Shown here: in pieces, positions 41,485 through 49,699 of the stretch
Layout of the letters: every line of letters starts with the position of its first letter
How positions within the stretch are numbered: position 1 is the first letter of the stretch
DNA from: Bacillota bacterium
GTDB taxonomy: Bacteria; Bacillota; Clostridia; Lachnospirales; Lachnospiraceae
Direction of reading: 5' to 3'
Assembly (NCBI GenBank): GCA_023423335.1
Contig: JAFAFU010000051.1
Coordinates: 62,001 to 126,000 of the forward strand
Length of the DNA stretch: 64,000 nt
Notes under the pieces: model-generated
Database searches by the model: none
The model's input: the letters and a program-made list of their open reading frames with translations, nothing else
Told to the model about the DNA's origin: nothing
Position numbers and translations under genes: made by a program

Positions 41485-42468
41485 ATGAAGAGGCTAAAGT
41501 GGAAAAGGTTATGGGCTGTAGCATTAACAGTCATTATGGTGTTATCGATATTTCTGTTAACCGGCTGCAGCTCGGAGAAAGACGCAAGTTCTGAGAAGGA
41601 CGCGGATGCTGGCGCGAAAACAGACGACAGTAAGGTTACGGCGGGGGTCAGTGCCGCACCGGAGGAGGAAGCAGTCAGTGAGACATTAAAGGCTCTCCGT
41701 GAGAAAGGAACCTTAATTGCCGGTTCTTCGGGAGATGCACCGTTTGCTTATATTGATCAGGGAACCGGTGAATTCTCCGGAGTGGATGCGGAAATCATTA
41801 AGGAAGTTGCCAAGAGGCTGGGGATCGGTAAGGTTGAGATGTCTTTAATTCCGTTTTCGGAGTTAATCTTAAATCTGAATGCAGGCAATATTGATATCAT
41901 TACCGACTGTATGTATATCAGGCCGGACCGTGCGGAGCAGGTATATTTCGGTGAGATCTGGTATACCCAGGGCGGAGGACTTTTGGTTTCGCAGGACGGC
42001 AGCATCAGCGGAATAGAGGATTATGATCCGGCATCTACTGTGGTTGGCTATACTCCTGGTACCGTATGGCAGAAGACGGTGGAAGGCTGGAAAGAAGCCG
42101 GATTGATCAAGGAAGCACGGGCGACCGGTGATCAGTCGGAGTCCATCATAGCCCTCCAGTATGATAAGATTGACGCTTTCCTGACGGACTCTACGGTACT
42201 TGAGAATCTGTTTGCCAACACACCGGAAGCAGTCACCGGACTGAAGCTGGCTGAAAATTACGTGGATGATGAAATCACTATTGGTAGAATTGCACCTGCC
42301 GTTACCTTTGATGATATTGCTTTTATGAAGGAAGTGGATACGGTGGTTGCAAAGTTAAGGGAGGAAGGCTTTATTGCCAAGGTGTTCGAGGATTACGGCT
42401 TGGATCCCGCGCTCCATATGATTACCAATGAAGAGCGGACCCACGACATTAATACCAGGACGGAATAG
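41485..42468 (+). CDS. Amino-acid ABC transporter, substrate-binding lipoprotein
   Basis: A 327-residue lipoprotein of the family 3 amino-acid-binding proteins. A basic start and hydrophobic core lead to the lipobox LLTGCSS, followed by an acidic/serine linker. The binding fold begins at LKALREKGTLIAGSSGDAPFAYIDQGTGEFSGVDAEI and includes DIITDCMYIRPDRAEQVYF. Captures an amino-acid-like solute outside the membrane. In this island the candidates are beta-alanine, N-carbamoyl-beta-alanine or a related compound. ATG 41485 has AAAGGAGGAG; longer frames run back into the promoter. First gene of a three-gene transporter operon. Confidence 0.92.
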   Translation: MKRLKWKRLWAVALTVIMVLSIFLLTGCSSEKDASSEKDADAGAKTDDSKVTAGVSAAPEEEAVSETLKALREKGTLIAGSSGDAPFAYIDQGTGEFSGVDAEIIKEVAKRLGIGKVEMSLIPFSELILNLNAGNIDIITDCMYIRPDRAEQVYFGEIWYTQGGGLLVSQDGSISGIEDYDPASTVVGYTPGTVWQKTVEGWKEAGLIKEARATGDQSESIIALQYDKIDAFLTDSTVLENLFANTPEAVTGLKLAENYVDDEITIGRIAPAVTFDDIAFMKEVDTVVAKLREEGFIAKVFEDYGLDPALHMITNEERTHDINTRTE

Positions 42469-42505
42469 AAGGGACAGATATTACAGGGCAGAGGAGTGAT
42501 TTACG

Positions 42506-43240
42506 ATGGCATTACTGGAAAGCAGAGGCTTGCAAAAAAGTTTCGGAGAACTGAAGGTATTAAAGGATATCAATATATCCATTGAAGAAGGAGAGGTCCT
42601 GGTACTGATTGGACCGTCCGGTTCAGGGAAGAGCACATTCCTGCGGTGCATGAACCTTCTGGAGTTTCCGACTGGCGGGGAAATCATTTACAAGGATGAG
42701 AATATTTTAAAGCACAGGTTTAATATCCGGAACTACCGAAAAGATGTGGGTATGTGTTTTCAGCGTTTCAACCTGTTTCCCTTCATGACAGTGCTGGATA
42801 ACATTACTTATGGGCCAGTCCATAATCTTAAGAAGAAGAAAGCCGAGGCCCAGGGTAAGGCCATGGAATTACTGAAAAAAGTCGGCCTGGAGGATAAGGC
42901 GGAGGTTTACCCGGAGACCCTGTCCGGCGGACAGCAGCAGCGGGTGGCAATTGCCCGTGCATTGGCAATGGAACCCCGGATTATGCTGTTTGATGAGCCG
43001 ACCTCTGCTCTTGATCCTGAATTAGTGGGTGATGTGCTGAGTGTTATGAGAAGCCTGGCAGAGGAAGGTATGACCATGGCAGTGGTTACCCATGAGATGG
43101 GCTTTGCCAGGGAGGTTGCAGATCGTGTTATCTTCATGGATGGCGGTCTGGTAGTAGAGGACAGCACACCGGAGGAGATATTTACCGATCCGAAGAATGC
43201 AAGAACTAAAGAATTCTTACATCGAGTATTGTACAAATAG
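42506..43240 (+). CDS. Amino-acid ABC transporter ATPase
   Basis: A 244-residue GlnQ/HisP-type ATPase that powers uptake. Walker A GPSGSGKST, Q-loop CFQRFNLFPF, signature LSGGQQQRVAIARAL, Walker B IMLFDEPTSALDPE and H-loop VVTHEMGFA are intact. It sits between the binding protein (37 bases upstream) and the permease (17 bases downstream) in one operon. Confidence 0.95.
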   Translation: MALLESRGLQKSFGELKVLKDINISIEEGEVLVLIGPSGSGKSTFLRCMNLLEFPTGGEIIYKDENILKHRFNIRNYRKDVGMCFQRFNLFPFMTVLDNITYGPVHNLKKKKAEAQGKAMELLKKVGLEDKAEVYPETLSGGQQQRVAIARALAMEPRIMLFDEPTSALDPELVGDVLSVMRSLAEEGMTMAVVTHEMGFAREVADRVIFMDGGLVVEDSTPEEIFTDPKNARTKEFLHRVLYK

Positions 43241-43257
43241 GGTGGGAGGTAATGCAT

Positions 43258-43974
43258 ATGAGAGTATTAGAAAATCTTAACTTTCCGAAGGCAATCGATG
43301 AATTACTTCCGAAACTGTTGGGTGATGCTCTGAAAATTGTAGTTGTTACAACAATATTGGGTTTCTTATTTGCGATTATCTTTGGTTTCATTCTTGCTTT
43401 GGGAAGGGTATCAAAGAATAAGATTTTAAACCGTATCATTATCATTTTCCAGGAATTTATCAGGGGAACTCCCCTGCTGGTTCAAATGGTATATATATAC
43501 TATGTTCTCCCCCTGCTGGTAGAAATCGCAGCCAATCTAATGGGAATTGATAACTTTTCCTTCTCGTTGGAGTCAAGGACAGCGGGTATCATCGGACTCG
43601 CTGTTAACTACGGGACCTATATCTCCGAGGTAATAAGGTCCGCAATTATCTCGATTGACCACGGACAGACAGAAGCGGCGCTGGCCTTGGGCTCTTCTCC
43701 GCTCCAGGCGATGTTTGGTATTGTAATCCCGCAGGCCTTTCGCAATTCCATTCCGGTGTTCGGAAATTACCTGGTCATGATGGTGAAGGATACTTCGCTG
43801 ATGGCTTATATCACTGCACAGGAATTCCTTATGACGACGAAGGCTTATACCGCCCAGACATTTCTTACGATCGAATCCTATACCATATTGGCCGGAGTCT
43901 ATCTGGTAATCTGTATCCCGCTGGCATTTATGATCCGGCTGCTGGAACGTAAACTGAACAAAGGAAGGCGTTAG
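43258..43974 (+). CDS. Amino-acid ABC transporter permease
   Basis: A HisM/GlnP-type permease of about 238 residues with five spans. The EAA loop lies at TEAALALGSSPLQAMFGIVIPQAF, preceded by FIRGTPLLVQMVYIYY, the classic motif of polar amino-acid permeases. It probably forms a homodimer, since only one permease is encoded. ATG 43258 has GGGAGG at eight bases; an in-frame ATG at 43252 is too close to the ribosome site. Confidence 0.93.
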   Translation: MRVLENLNFPKAIDELLPKLLGDALKIVVVTTILGFLFAIIFGFILALGRVSKNKILNRIIIIFQEFIRGTPLLVQMVYIYYVLPLLVEIAANLMGIDNFSFSLESRTAGIIGLAVNYGTYISEVIRSAIISIDHGQTEAALALGSSPLQAMFGIVIPQAFRNSIPVFGNYLVMMVKDTSLMAYITAQEFLMTTKAYTAQTFLTIESYTILAGVYLVICIPLAFMIRLLERKLNKGRR

Positions 43975-43996
43975 TCCTATGACACATTCAAATGAT

Positions 43997-44133
43997 GGGG
44001 AGGGGATACTAGGTTGAAAAGAAGTACATTTTTCAAAAAGCGAATTAAGTAATTCGCTTTACAAAAAAGCATGTACGTGCTTTTCGCAAAGTGTTTGTAT
44101 GCCGCCTTTAGGAGGCAGATGGAGGTCACTATG
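43997..44133 (+). repeat. Divergent 5' leader element before the kinase-like gene
   Basis: GGGGAGGGGATACTAGGTTG, AAAA, then a TTGAAAA/TTTTCAA hairpin resemble the left part of the leader repeats at 1211 and 41143. Two further hairpins follow: AAAGCGAATT/AATTCGCTTT (44037-44060) and AAAAGCA/TGCTTTT (44065-44084). TGTATGCCGCCTTTAGGAGG, then CAGATGGAGGTCACT lead to the ATG, reading LYAAFRRQMEVTM in frame. The match to the family is weaker than for copies 1-3. The second hairpin could act as a terminator. Confidence 0.45.
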
Positions 44134-44760
44134 AAGAAATATATTGTTACGATAAGCAGGGAATTCGGCTGTAATGCCCGCGAAATAGGACGTTCTCTGG
44201 CCAGCAGACTGGGAGTGCCCTTTTATGATAAGGATCTTGTGGATCTGGCGGCAGAGAAAGCGGGTGTCCATAGGGATATCATTAAGGAAACGGATGAAGT
44301 GGTGAATAAGAAACAGAGCCGCCTGTTTGACGAATTCGGATACGGCTCCTCCACTTCGTTTTTTTCGGAGAAGGCAATCAACGCCCAGGCATCGGTCATC
44401 CATGAAATTGCGGATAGAAGAGAATCCTGTGTTATGTTCGGACGGTGCTCCGATTACATCTTAAGACAATATCCGGATGTGTTGAATCTATTTTTCTATG
44501 CACCTATGGACTGGAAAATAAAGCATATTGCAAATGCCTACCAACTGCCGGTGAAAAGTGCGGAACGGATGATCAAGCGCATTGATAAGCAGCGGCATAA
44601 TTATTATAAATATGTCACAGGTAAAAACCGGGGAGACCGAATGGGCAAGCATGTTATGCTGGATGTCAGTGAATATGGCGTGGAGGGAAGCGTGGAACTG
44701 CTGTATGAGGCCGTCCGGATTCGATTTAAAGAACGACCGGTGCAGGCTGCTGAGGAATAA
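44131..44760 (+). CDS. Cytidylate kinase-like protein
   Basis: A 209-residue member of the cytidylate-kinase-like family. The opening YIVTISREFGCNAREIGRSLASRLGVPFYDKDLV aligns with the usual phosphate-loop region GREYGSGGREIG, but the glycines are partly replaced (SREFGCNAREIG), so nucleotide binding may be altered. The remainder (VMFGRCSDYILRQYPDVLNLFFYAP, SAERMIKRIDKQRHNYYKYVTG) is typical. True CMP kinases phosphorylate CMP/dCMP; this branch is uncharacterised. Its place inside a pyrimidine-degradation island suggests nucleotide sensing or salvage. ATG 44131 follows GGAGG. Confidence 0.75.
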   Translation: MKKYIVTISREFGCNAREIGRSLASRLGVPFYDKDLVDLAAEKAGVHRDIIKETDEVVNKKQSRLFDEFGYGSSTSFFSEKAINAQASVIHEIADRRESCVMFGRCSDYILRQYPDVLNLFFYAPMDWKIKHIANAYQLPVKSAERMIKRIDKQRHNYYKYVTGKNRGDRMGKHVMLDVSEYGVEGSVELLYEAVRIRFKERPVQAAEE

Positions 44761-44829
44761 CACAACCTTGCTGCATCAGGTGTGCGGCTCTGATATATGA
44801 GGGCGGTTTCTGTGAGAGGAGAAAAGATT

Positions 44830-46200
44830 ATGTTAAGAGAAGCGTTACCCAGGATCATTACAGAGAAGCTGCCGGGACCTAAGGCGGCAGCAATGATTGA
44901 ACGCAGGAAGAAGATTGTGCCGAACGCGATCCGGTGCGCCTATCCCTGTGTAATGGAGCGGGCAGAGGGGGCCATGATTGAGGATGTTGACGGTAATATC
45001 TTCCTGGACTGGGTCGGCGGTGTGGGGGTACTGAATGTCGGCCATACCCATCCCGAACTGGTGGACGCTGTGAAGGCCCAGGCAGAGAAATATTTTCACG
45101 GAATGTTCAATATTGTAACACATGAAGGATATATCGGGCTTGCGGAAAAATTGGCATCCGTTACCCCGGTCCGCGGAACGGATAAAAAGGTCATGTTTGC
45201 CAATAGCGGGGCCGAGGCTGATGAAAATGCGGTTAAGCTGGCCAAGGGCTTTACCAAACGTCCCAATATCATTGTTTTTTCCGGTGCTTTTCATGGCCGC
45301 ACCATGCTGACGATGGCAATGACAGCTAAGAAGTCCTATGCCTTTGGTATGGGGCCCTTTCCTGACGGTGTTTATCGGGCCGAATATCCGTATTTGTACC
45401 GGAGACCGGCCGGAATGATGGAGGAAGAGGCAATTGACTATTATATCAACAACTTAAAAATGGTATTTGAGAACGCCTCCCCGGCAGAGCATGTGGCTGC
45501 CATCGTATTGGAACCGCTCCAGGGAGAAGGAGGCTTTATCCCTGCTCCGATCGGCTGGGTCAGAGCTGTCCGGGACATCTGTGATGAGCATGGGATTCTC
45601 CTGGTTGCCGATGAGGTGCAGACCGGCTTTGGACGTACCGGAAGAATGTTTGCCTCCTGCTATTGGGCGGAAGCCGGCTGCGCACCAGACATCATCGCTG
45701 CAGCCAAATCCATCGCCGGAGGCGTCCCGCTCAGTGCGGTCATTGCCCGTACCGAGATAATGGATTCCCTTCCGGGCGGAACCATTGGCGGGACCTACGG
45801 AGGGAATGCCCTGGCCTGTGCGGCCGGACTTAAGGTGCTGGAGCTTATGGAGAGGGAACGTCTGGTTGAACGGGCAGCTGCCATAGGCGCAAGATGTTAC
45901 CGGGAATTTCTGAATTGGAAGGACCAGTATAAGGTGATCGGAGATGTGCGGGGCCTGGGTGCCATGATCGGAATAGAATTTGTCAGAGATAAGAGAACGA
46001 AGAAGCCGTACCCCGAACTGGTCGAAAAACTGGTTACCGTCTGTGCTCAGCAGGGACTGCTGATAGAGAGCGCCGGTACCTTTGGCAATGTAATACGTTT
46101 TCTCGCTCCGTTGGTAATTACAGACAAACAGCTGGAGGCCGGTTTTCAGATATTTGAAAATGCAATCAAAGAAAACGCGAGGGAAATGAGGCTAGTATGA
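44830..46200 (+). CDS. Class III aminotransferase, GabT-like
   Basis: A 456-residue PLP enzyme of the 4-aminobutyrate/beta-alanine aminotransferase group. FANSGAEADENAVKLAKGFT binds the cofactor phosphate, FSGAFHGRTMLTMAMT is the ring-stacking segment, LLVADEVQTGFGRTGRMFA gives the aspartate, and IIAAAKSIAGGVPLSAV the Schiff-base lysine. Likely substrates are beta-alanine or 4-aminobutyrate with 2-oxoglutarate as acceptor. It is fused in expression to the next gene by a four-base ATGA overlap, so aminotransferase and alcohol dehydrogenase act in sequence: amine to semialdehyde to hydroxy acid. ATG 44830 follows GAGAGGAG. Confidence 0.88.
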   Translation: MLREALPRIITEKLPGPKAAAMIERRKKIVPNAIRCAYPCVMERAEGAMIEDVDGNIFLDWVGGVGVLNVGHTHPELVDAVKAQAEKYFHGMFNIVTHEGYIGLAEKLASVTPVRGTDKKVMFANSGAEADENAVKLAKGFTKRPNIIVFSGAFHGRTMLTMAMTAKKSYAFGMGPFPDGVYRAEYPYLYRRPAGMMEEEAIDYYINNLKMVFENASPAEHVAAIVLEPLQGEGGFIPAPIGWVRAVRDICDEHGILLVADEVQTGFGRTGRMFASCYWAEAGCAPDIIAAAKSIAGGVPLSAVIARTEIMDSLPGGTIGGTYGGNALACAAGLKVLELMERERLVERAAAIGARCYREFLNWKDQYKVIGDVRGLGAMIGIEFVRDKRTKKPYPELVEKLVTVCAQQGLLIESAGTFGNVIRFLAPLVITDKQLEAGFQIFENAIKENAREMRLV

Positions 46201-47312
46201 AAGAATTCAAAATTGTGCCAAAAATTATTCAATGCAGTTCATTTATGGAGTTTTTGAAGGAGTTTCAATTAGGAGACGGAGATTTGGTATTAACCAGCAG
46301 ATCCGTTTACTATAAATATCTTTCCGGCAGGATTCCGGGATCTCATGCCATCTTCTGCAAGGATTACGGGACCGGGGAACCCACGGATGCAATGGTGGAG
46401 AAGATCCATAGGGATATCAAGGATCTTAAATTTAAACGGATCATTGCCATCGGAGGGGGCACGATACTGGATATATCCAAACTTCTTACCCTAAAGAAAT
46501 ATATTCCTGTGGCGGAATTGTTCGACGGCAGGATGAAGATAGAACGAATAAAGGAATTGATTCTGATTCCGACTACCTGCGGAACCGGAAGTGAAGTAAC
46601 AAATATATCCGTGCTGGAAATAATGTCAAAGAACACAAAAATGGGTCTGGCCGCGGATGCCCTGTATGGGGATTATGCAGTGCTGATTCCGGAGCTTCTT
46701 TCCACCCTGCCGATGAAGTATTTCGCCACCAGCTCGATCGACGCACTGATCCATGCGGTGGAGGCTTACACCTCCCCGAAGGCCAATTCCTTCAGCCGGA
46801 TGTATTCCATGCAGGCCATAAAGCTGATCCTGACCGGATACCGGAGAATTGAGCAGTACGGTGAGGAGGAACGCTTCCGGTGCATGGCTGGATATCTGAC
46901 GGCCTCCGCCTATGCCGGTATTGCCTTTGGAAATGCCGGCTGCGCTGCAGTCCATGCCCTGAGCTATCCTCTGGGTGCAGCATATCACATTCCCCACGGG
47001 GAAGCCAATTATGCGATGTTCACCCAGGTATATAAAACCTATCAGAGGAGGAAGCCGGAAGGAAGGATAAACGAACTCAACAATTTCCTCAGTAAAATAC
47101 TGGACTGTGACCCGGCCGAAGTATATGATGAAATGGAAAAGCTGCTGAATATTATCATTCCCAAAAAGGCGCTTCGTGAGTATGGTGTGACGAAGGAGGA
47201 TATCTCCGGGTTTACGGAAGCAGTGATGACCAGGCAGACCAGGCTGATGAAAAATAATTATACGGAGCTGGACAGGGAAACCGTGAAAGAGATATATTAC
47301 GAATTGATGTAG
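46197..47312 (+). CDS. Iron-type alcohol dehydrogenase, 4-hydroxybutyrate dehydrogenase-like
   Basis: A 371-residue group III metal-dependent alcohol dehydrogenase. The NAD(P) glycine motif is IIAIGGGTILDISKLLT, followed by LIPTTCGTGSEVTNISV. Metal ligands lie in SIDALIHAVEAYTS and the pair of histidines in VHALSYPLGAAYHIPHGEAN. It resembles 4-hydroxybutyrate dehydrogenases that reduce succinic semialdehyde. Coupled to the preceding aminotransferase by an ATGA overlap. In this island reduction of malonic semialdehyde to 3-hydroxypropionate is the expected role, an inference. Confidence 0.87.
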   Translation: MKEFKIVPKIIQCSSFMEFLKEFQLGDGDLVLTSRSVYYKYLSGRIPGSHAIFCKDYGTGEPTDAMVEKIHRDIKDLKFKRIIAIGGGTILDISKLLTLKKYIPVAELFDGRMKIERIKELILIPTTCGTGSEVTNISVLEIMSKNTKMGLAADALYGDYAVLIPELLSTLPMKYFATSSIDALIHAVEAYTSPKANSFSRMYSMQAIKLILTGYRRIEQYGEEERFRCMAGYLTASAYAGIAFGNAGCAAVHALSYPLGAAYHIPHGEANYAMFTQVYKTYQRRKPEGRINELNNFLSKILDCDPAEVYDEMEKLLNIIIPKKALREYGVTKEDISGFTEAVMTRQTRLMKNNYTELDRETVKEIYYELM

Positions 47313-47353
47313 GAGAATCTCCGGGTTGCCGGTAACAAAGGAAGCTCTGCCCA

Positions 47354-47367
47354 TGTGCAGATGCACA
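47354..47367 (+). promoter_or_regulatory. Island operator 3 (TGTGCA-N2-TGCACA)
   Basis: TGTGCA-GA-TGCACA inside a longer 18-bp palindrome (CATGTGCA...TGCACATG), 22 bases before the -35 box at 47390. Confidence 0.85.
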
Positions 47368-47389
47368 TGGGAATCTGGTCATATACAGA

Positions 47390-47418
47390 TTGATTCCAGG
47401 CAGTTATGTGAATATAAT
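47390..47418 (+). promoter_or_regulatory. Promoter of the second dehydrogenase and downstream genes
   Basis: TTGATT (47390-47395), 17 bases, TATAAT (47413-47418). Predicted transcription start near 47425. Probably serves the dehydrogenase at 47585 and, by read-through, the transporter and pyd genes. Confidence 0.82.
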
Positions 47419-47443
47419 GACATATAGAGAAATCATTACGGAA

Positions 47444-47494
47444 AGCAGCAAGGGAGCGGATTATGGGTTACCCTTAAGCTGCTTTTTTATTTTT
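47444..47494 (+). terminator. Hairpin terminator in the dehydrogenase leader
   Basis: AGCAGC-AAGGG pairs with CCCTT-(AA)-GCTGCT, followed by TTTTTTATTTTTATTTT. It starts about 20 bases after the predicted transcription start and about 90 bases before the start codon at 47585. Confidence 0.75.
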
Positions 47495-47584
47495 ATTTTC
47501 AAATTTGATACGGGTATTAAATTTATGACTGTGCCACCGGAACAGTCTTCGGAGCTTCATTATGATAAAGGAAGAGGTGCAGAT

Positions 47585-48739
47585 ATGGCATACCAGTTTA
47601 AAATACCGGATCGGGTTATCGTTGGGGATAAGGCGATTGAAGCAAGTGAATCCATCATAAAGGCTATGGGAACAAAGGCCCTGGTGGTAACGGGCAGGAT
47701 AGTTACAAGAACCGGGATGGTGGATATGCTTACCGGTTATCTGAAGCAGTGGGGAATAAAGGCCGAGGTGTTTAATGATATTACGGGAGAGCCTACGGAT
47801 ATCATGATAGAGGCCGGGGTGAAGGAATACAAAACGTTCGGCTGCGACTTCATCATCGGTATCGGAGGGGGCAGTCCCCTGGATAGTGCCAAAGCAATCG
47901 CCGCAATGTCAATACTGCCCGGCCATGTTTCTGACTATATGGGAGTTGAGATCGAAGGGAAGCTTCCGCCGGTGGTTTTAATTCCCACGACAGCCGGTAC
48001 CGGCTCGGAGGCCACAAGATATACGGTAATTACAGATACGTCCAGGAACATTAAGATGCTGTTAAGAGGAGATGCTTTGCTGCCGGAGCTGGCAATCATC
48101 GATCCGGCCCTGACAAAGACAGCCCCCGGCGCTGTCACGGCGGCTACGGGAATGGATGCCCTGACCCATGCGGTAGAGGCATATACCTCCAGAAAAGGGA
48201 ATACGTTAACCGATATGTATGCGATATCTTCGGTGAAACGGATTTTTGCCTATCTTCCCAGAGCCTACAGGGACGGCAGTGACAAAAAAGCCAGGGAAGA
48301 GCTGTCGATAGCCGCCTTTGAAGCCGGTGTCTGTATCAATAATGCTTCCGTCACTTTGGTACATGGGATGAGCAGACCGATCGGAGCCGTATTCCATGTT
48401 CCCCATGGGATATCCAACGCGATTTTGATCAGTGACTGCCTGGAATTTGCATCGGACGGCTGTTATGACAGATTTGCAAAACTGGCAAGGGCCATCGGTG
48501 CCGCGGATGAGGATCACGGAGAGGAGGAGGCCACCAGGTCCTTCCTGAAGGAACTTAAGTCCTTATGCAGAGCCTGTAGTATTCCTACCCTTGAGGAATA
48601 TGGGATAGGGAGGGAGGAATTCTTCCGGATGGTGGATAAGATGGCGCAGGATGCCATGGCCAGCGGCAGTCCCTCCAACACCATTAAGGATGTGTCGAAG
48701 GAGGATCTGGTCACTATATACCATCGCCTGTGGAAATGA
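47585..48739 (+). CDS. Iron-type alcohol dehydrogenase
   Basis: A 384-residue group III dehydrogenase. FIIGIGGGSPLDSAKAIA binds the nicotinamide cofactor. TTAGTGSEATRYTVITD, GMDALTHAVEAYTS and HGMSRPIGAVFHVPHGISN supply the metal ligands. Closer to the broad 1,3-propanediol/lactaldehyde-type group than the protein at 46197. Probable role is reduction of malonic semialdehyde or a related aldehyde in the island; having two such enzymes may reflect uracil versus thymine products. ATG 47585 follows AGGAAGAGGTG. A longer frame starting at 47390 would cover the promoter and is rejected. Confidence 0.87.
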   Translation: MAYQFKIPDRVIVGDKAIEASESIIKAMGTKALVVTGRIVTRTGMVDMLTGYLKQWGIKAEVFNDITGEPTDIMIEAGVKEYKTFGCDFIIGIGGGSPLDSAKAIAAMSILPGHVSDYMGVEIEGKLPPVVLIPTTAGTGSEATRYTVITDTSRNIKMLLRGDALLPELAIIDPALTKTAPGAVTAATGMDALTHAVEAYTSRKGNTLTDMYAISSVKRIFAYLPRAYRDGSDKKAREELSIAAFEAGVCINNASVTLVHGMSRPIGAVFHVPHGISNAILISDCLEFASDGCYDRFAKLARAIGAADEDHGEEEATRSFLKELKSLCRACSIPTLEEYGIGREEFFRMVDKMAQDAMASGSPSNTIKDVSKEDLVTIYHRLWK

Positions 48740-48793
48740 CCGTAATACAGATATAATAAACCGGAAAATAACGAACAGCATGAAAATTACAAG

Positions 48794-48823
48794 GGTGTAA
48801 GGCTAAGGCTTTACACCGTTTTT
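48794..48823 (+). terminator. Hairpin terminator just before the NitT-type ABC operon
   Basis: GGTGTAA pairs with TTACACC with inner G-C pairs, followed by GTTTTTC, 18 bases before the start codon at 48841. It may separate this operon from the dehydrogenase or act as an attenuator; a TATAAT at 48752-48757 lacks a good -35 box. Confidence 0.72.
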
Positions 48824-48840
48824 CATTAAGGAGGATATAT

Positions 48841-49671
48841 ATGGAGGCTATACTTGATACGGATTATGAATTGATGAACAGGGAATCCTCGGAGCATCCC
48901 GGGGAAACGGAGATAAAAATTGATCGCCTGAGCGTCATGTTTCCGGATAAGGACGGCGGTGAAGCGGTAACAGCATTGCAGAATATTAATCTGGATATCC
49001 GGCAGGGCGAATTTATTTCCTTTCTGGGACCCTCCGGCTGTGGGAAGACAACACTGCTTCGTACGATTGCCGATCTGCAGCAGCCCACCTCCGGGAATAT
49101 CTCCGTCAGGGGACAGTCGCCCCGGGAGATCCGTCTTCAGAAGAAGTATGGGATTGTATTCCAGAATCCGGTTCTTTATGAGTGGAGAACGGTCAGACGA
49201 AATGTATGCATGCCCATGGAACTGATGGGCATACCCAAGAAGGAGAGGACCGCCAGGGTAACAAAAATGCTGGAAATGGTAGGGCTAATGGACTTCGGAA
49301 GGAAATATCCCCATGAACTGAGCGGCGGCATGCAGCAGAGAGTCGGCATTGCCAGGGCATTGGCAATTAAGCCGGAGATACTGCTGATGGATGAGCCCTT
49401 CTCCGCATTGGATGAATTCACGAAGGAAAAGCTCCATGAGGATTTACTCCGGATATGGAAAAAGACGAATAAGACAGTCTTATTTGTAACCCATAACATT
49501 CAGGAGGCAGTCTTTTTATCGGACCGGGTTGTTGTCCTGTCTCCGCATCCGGGAAGAGTATCTGCGGTAATCGACATCAGCCTTGGAAGACCAAGAACCC
49601 TGGAAATCAAAAATACCCCGGAATTCAATTCCCTGGTTGCCAGGGTAAGAGGAAGCTTTGAGGATATCTGA
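48841..49671 (+). CDS. NitT/TauT-type ABC transporter ATPase
   Basis: A 276-residue ATPase of the SsuB/TauB/ThiZ group. Walker A GPSGCGKTT, Q-loop GIVFQNPVLYEW, signature LSGGMQQRVGIARAL, Walker B ILLMDEPFSALDE and H-loop LFVTHNIQEAVFLSDRV. Relatives move nitrate, sulphonates, thiamine precursors (hydroxymethylpyrimidine) and riboflavin. Followed by two permeases and a binding protein and then the pyd genes, so pyrimidine bases are the likely cargo. Confidence 0.93.
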   Translation: MEAILDTDYELMNRESSEHPGETEIKIDRLSVMFPDKDGGEAVTALQNINLDIRQGEFISFLGPSGCGKTTLLRTIADLQQPTSGNISVRGQSPREIRLQKKYGIVFQNPVLYEWRTVRRNVCMPMELMGIPKKERTARVTKMLEMVGLMDFGRKYPHELSGGMQQRVGIARALAIKPEILLMDEPFSALDEFTKEKLHEDLLRIWKKTNKTVLFVTHNIQEAVFLSDRVVVLSPHPGRVSAVIDISLGRPRTLEIKNTPEFNSLVARVRGSFEDI

Positions 49672-49699
49672 AGCACCGGGAGACAGGAGGGAGGACGAG

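Noticed and set aside
47390..47584. N-terminal extension of the second dehydrogenase (frame open from 47390)
   Set aside because: It would cover the promoter and terminator hairpin, and the 65 extra residues have no family counterpart; GGAAGAGGTG precedes 47585.
48693..48706. Fourth island operator before the NitT-type ABC operon
   Set aside because: Only TGTG of one half-site is present at the expected distance from a weak promoter; the palindrome is absent.
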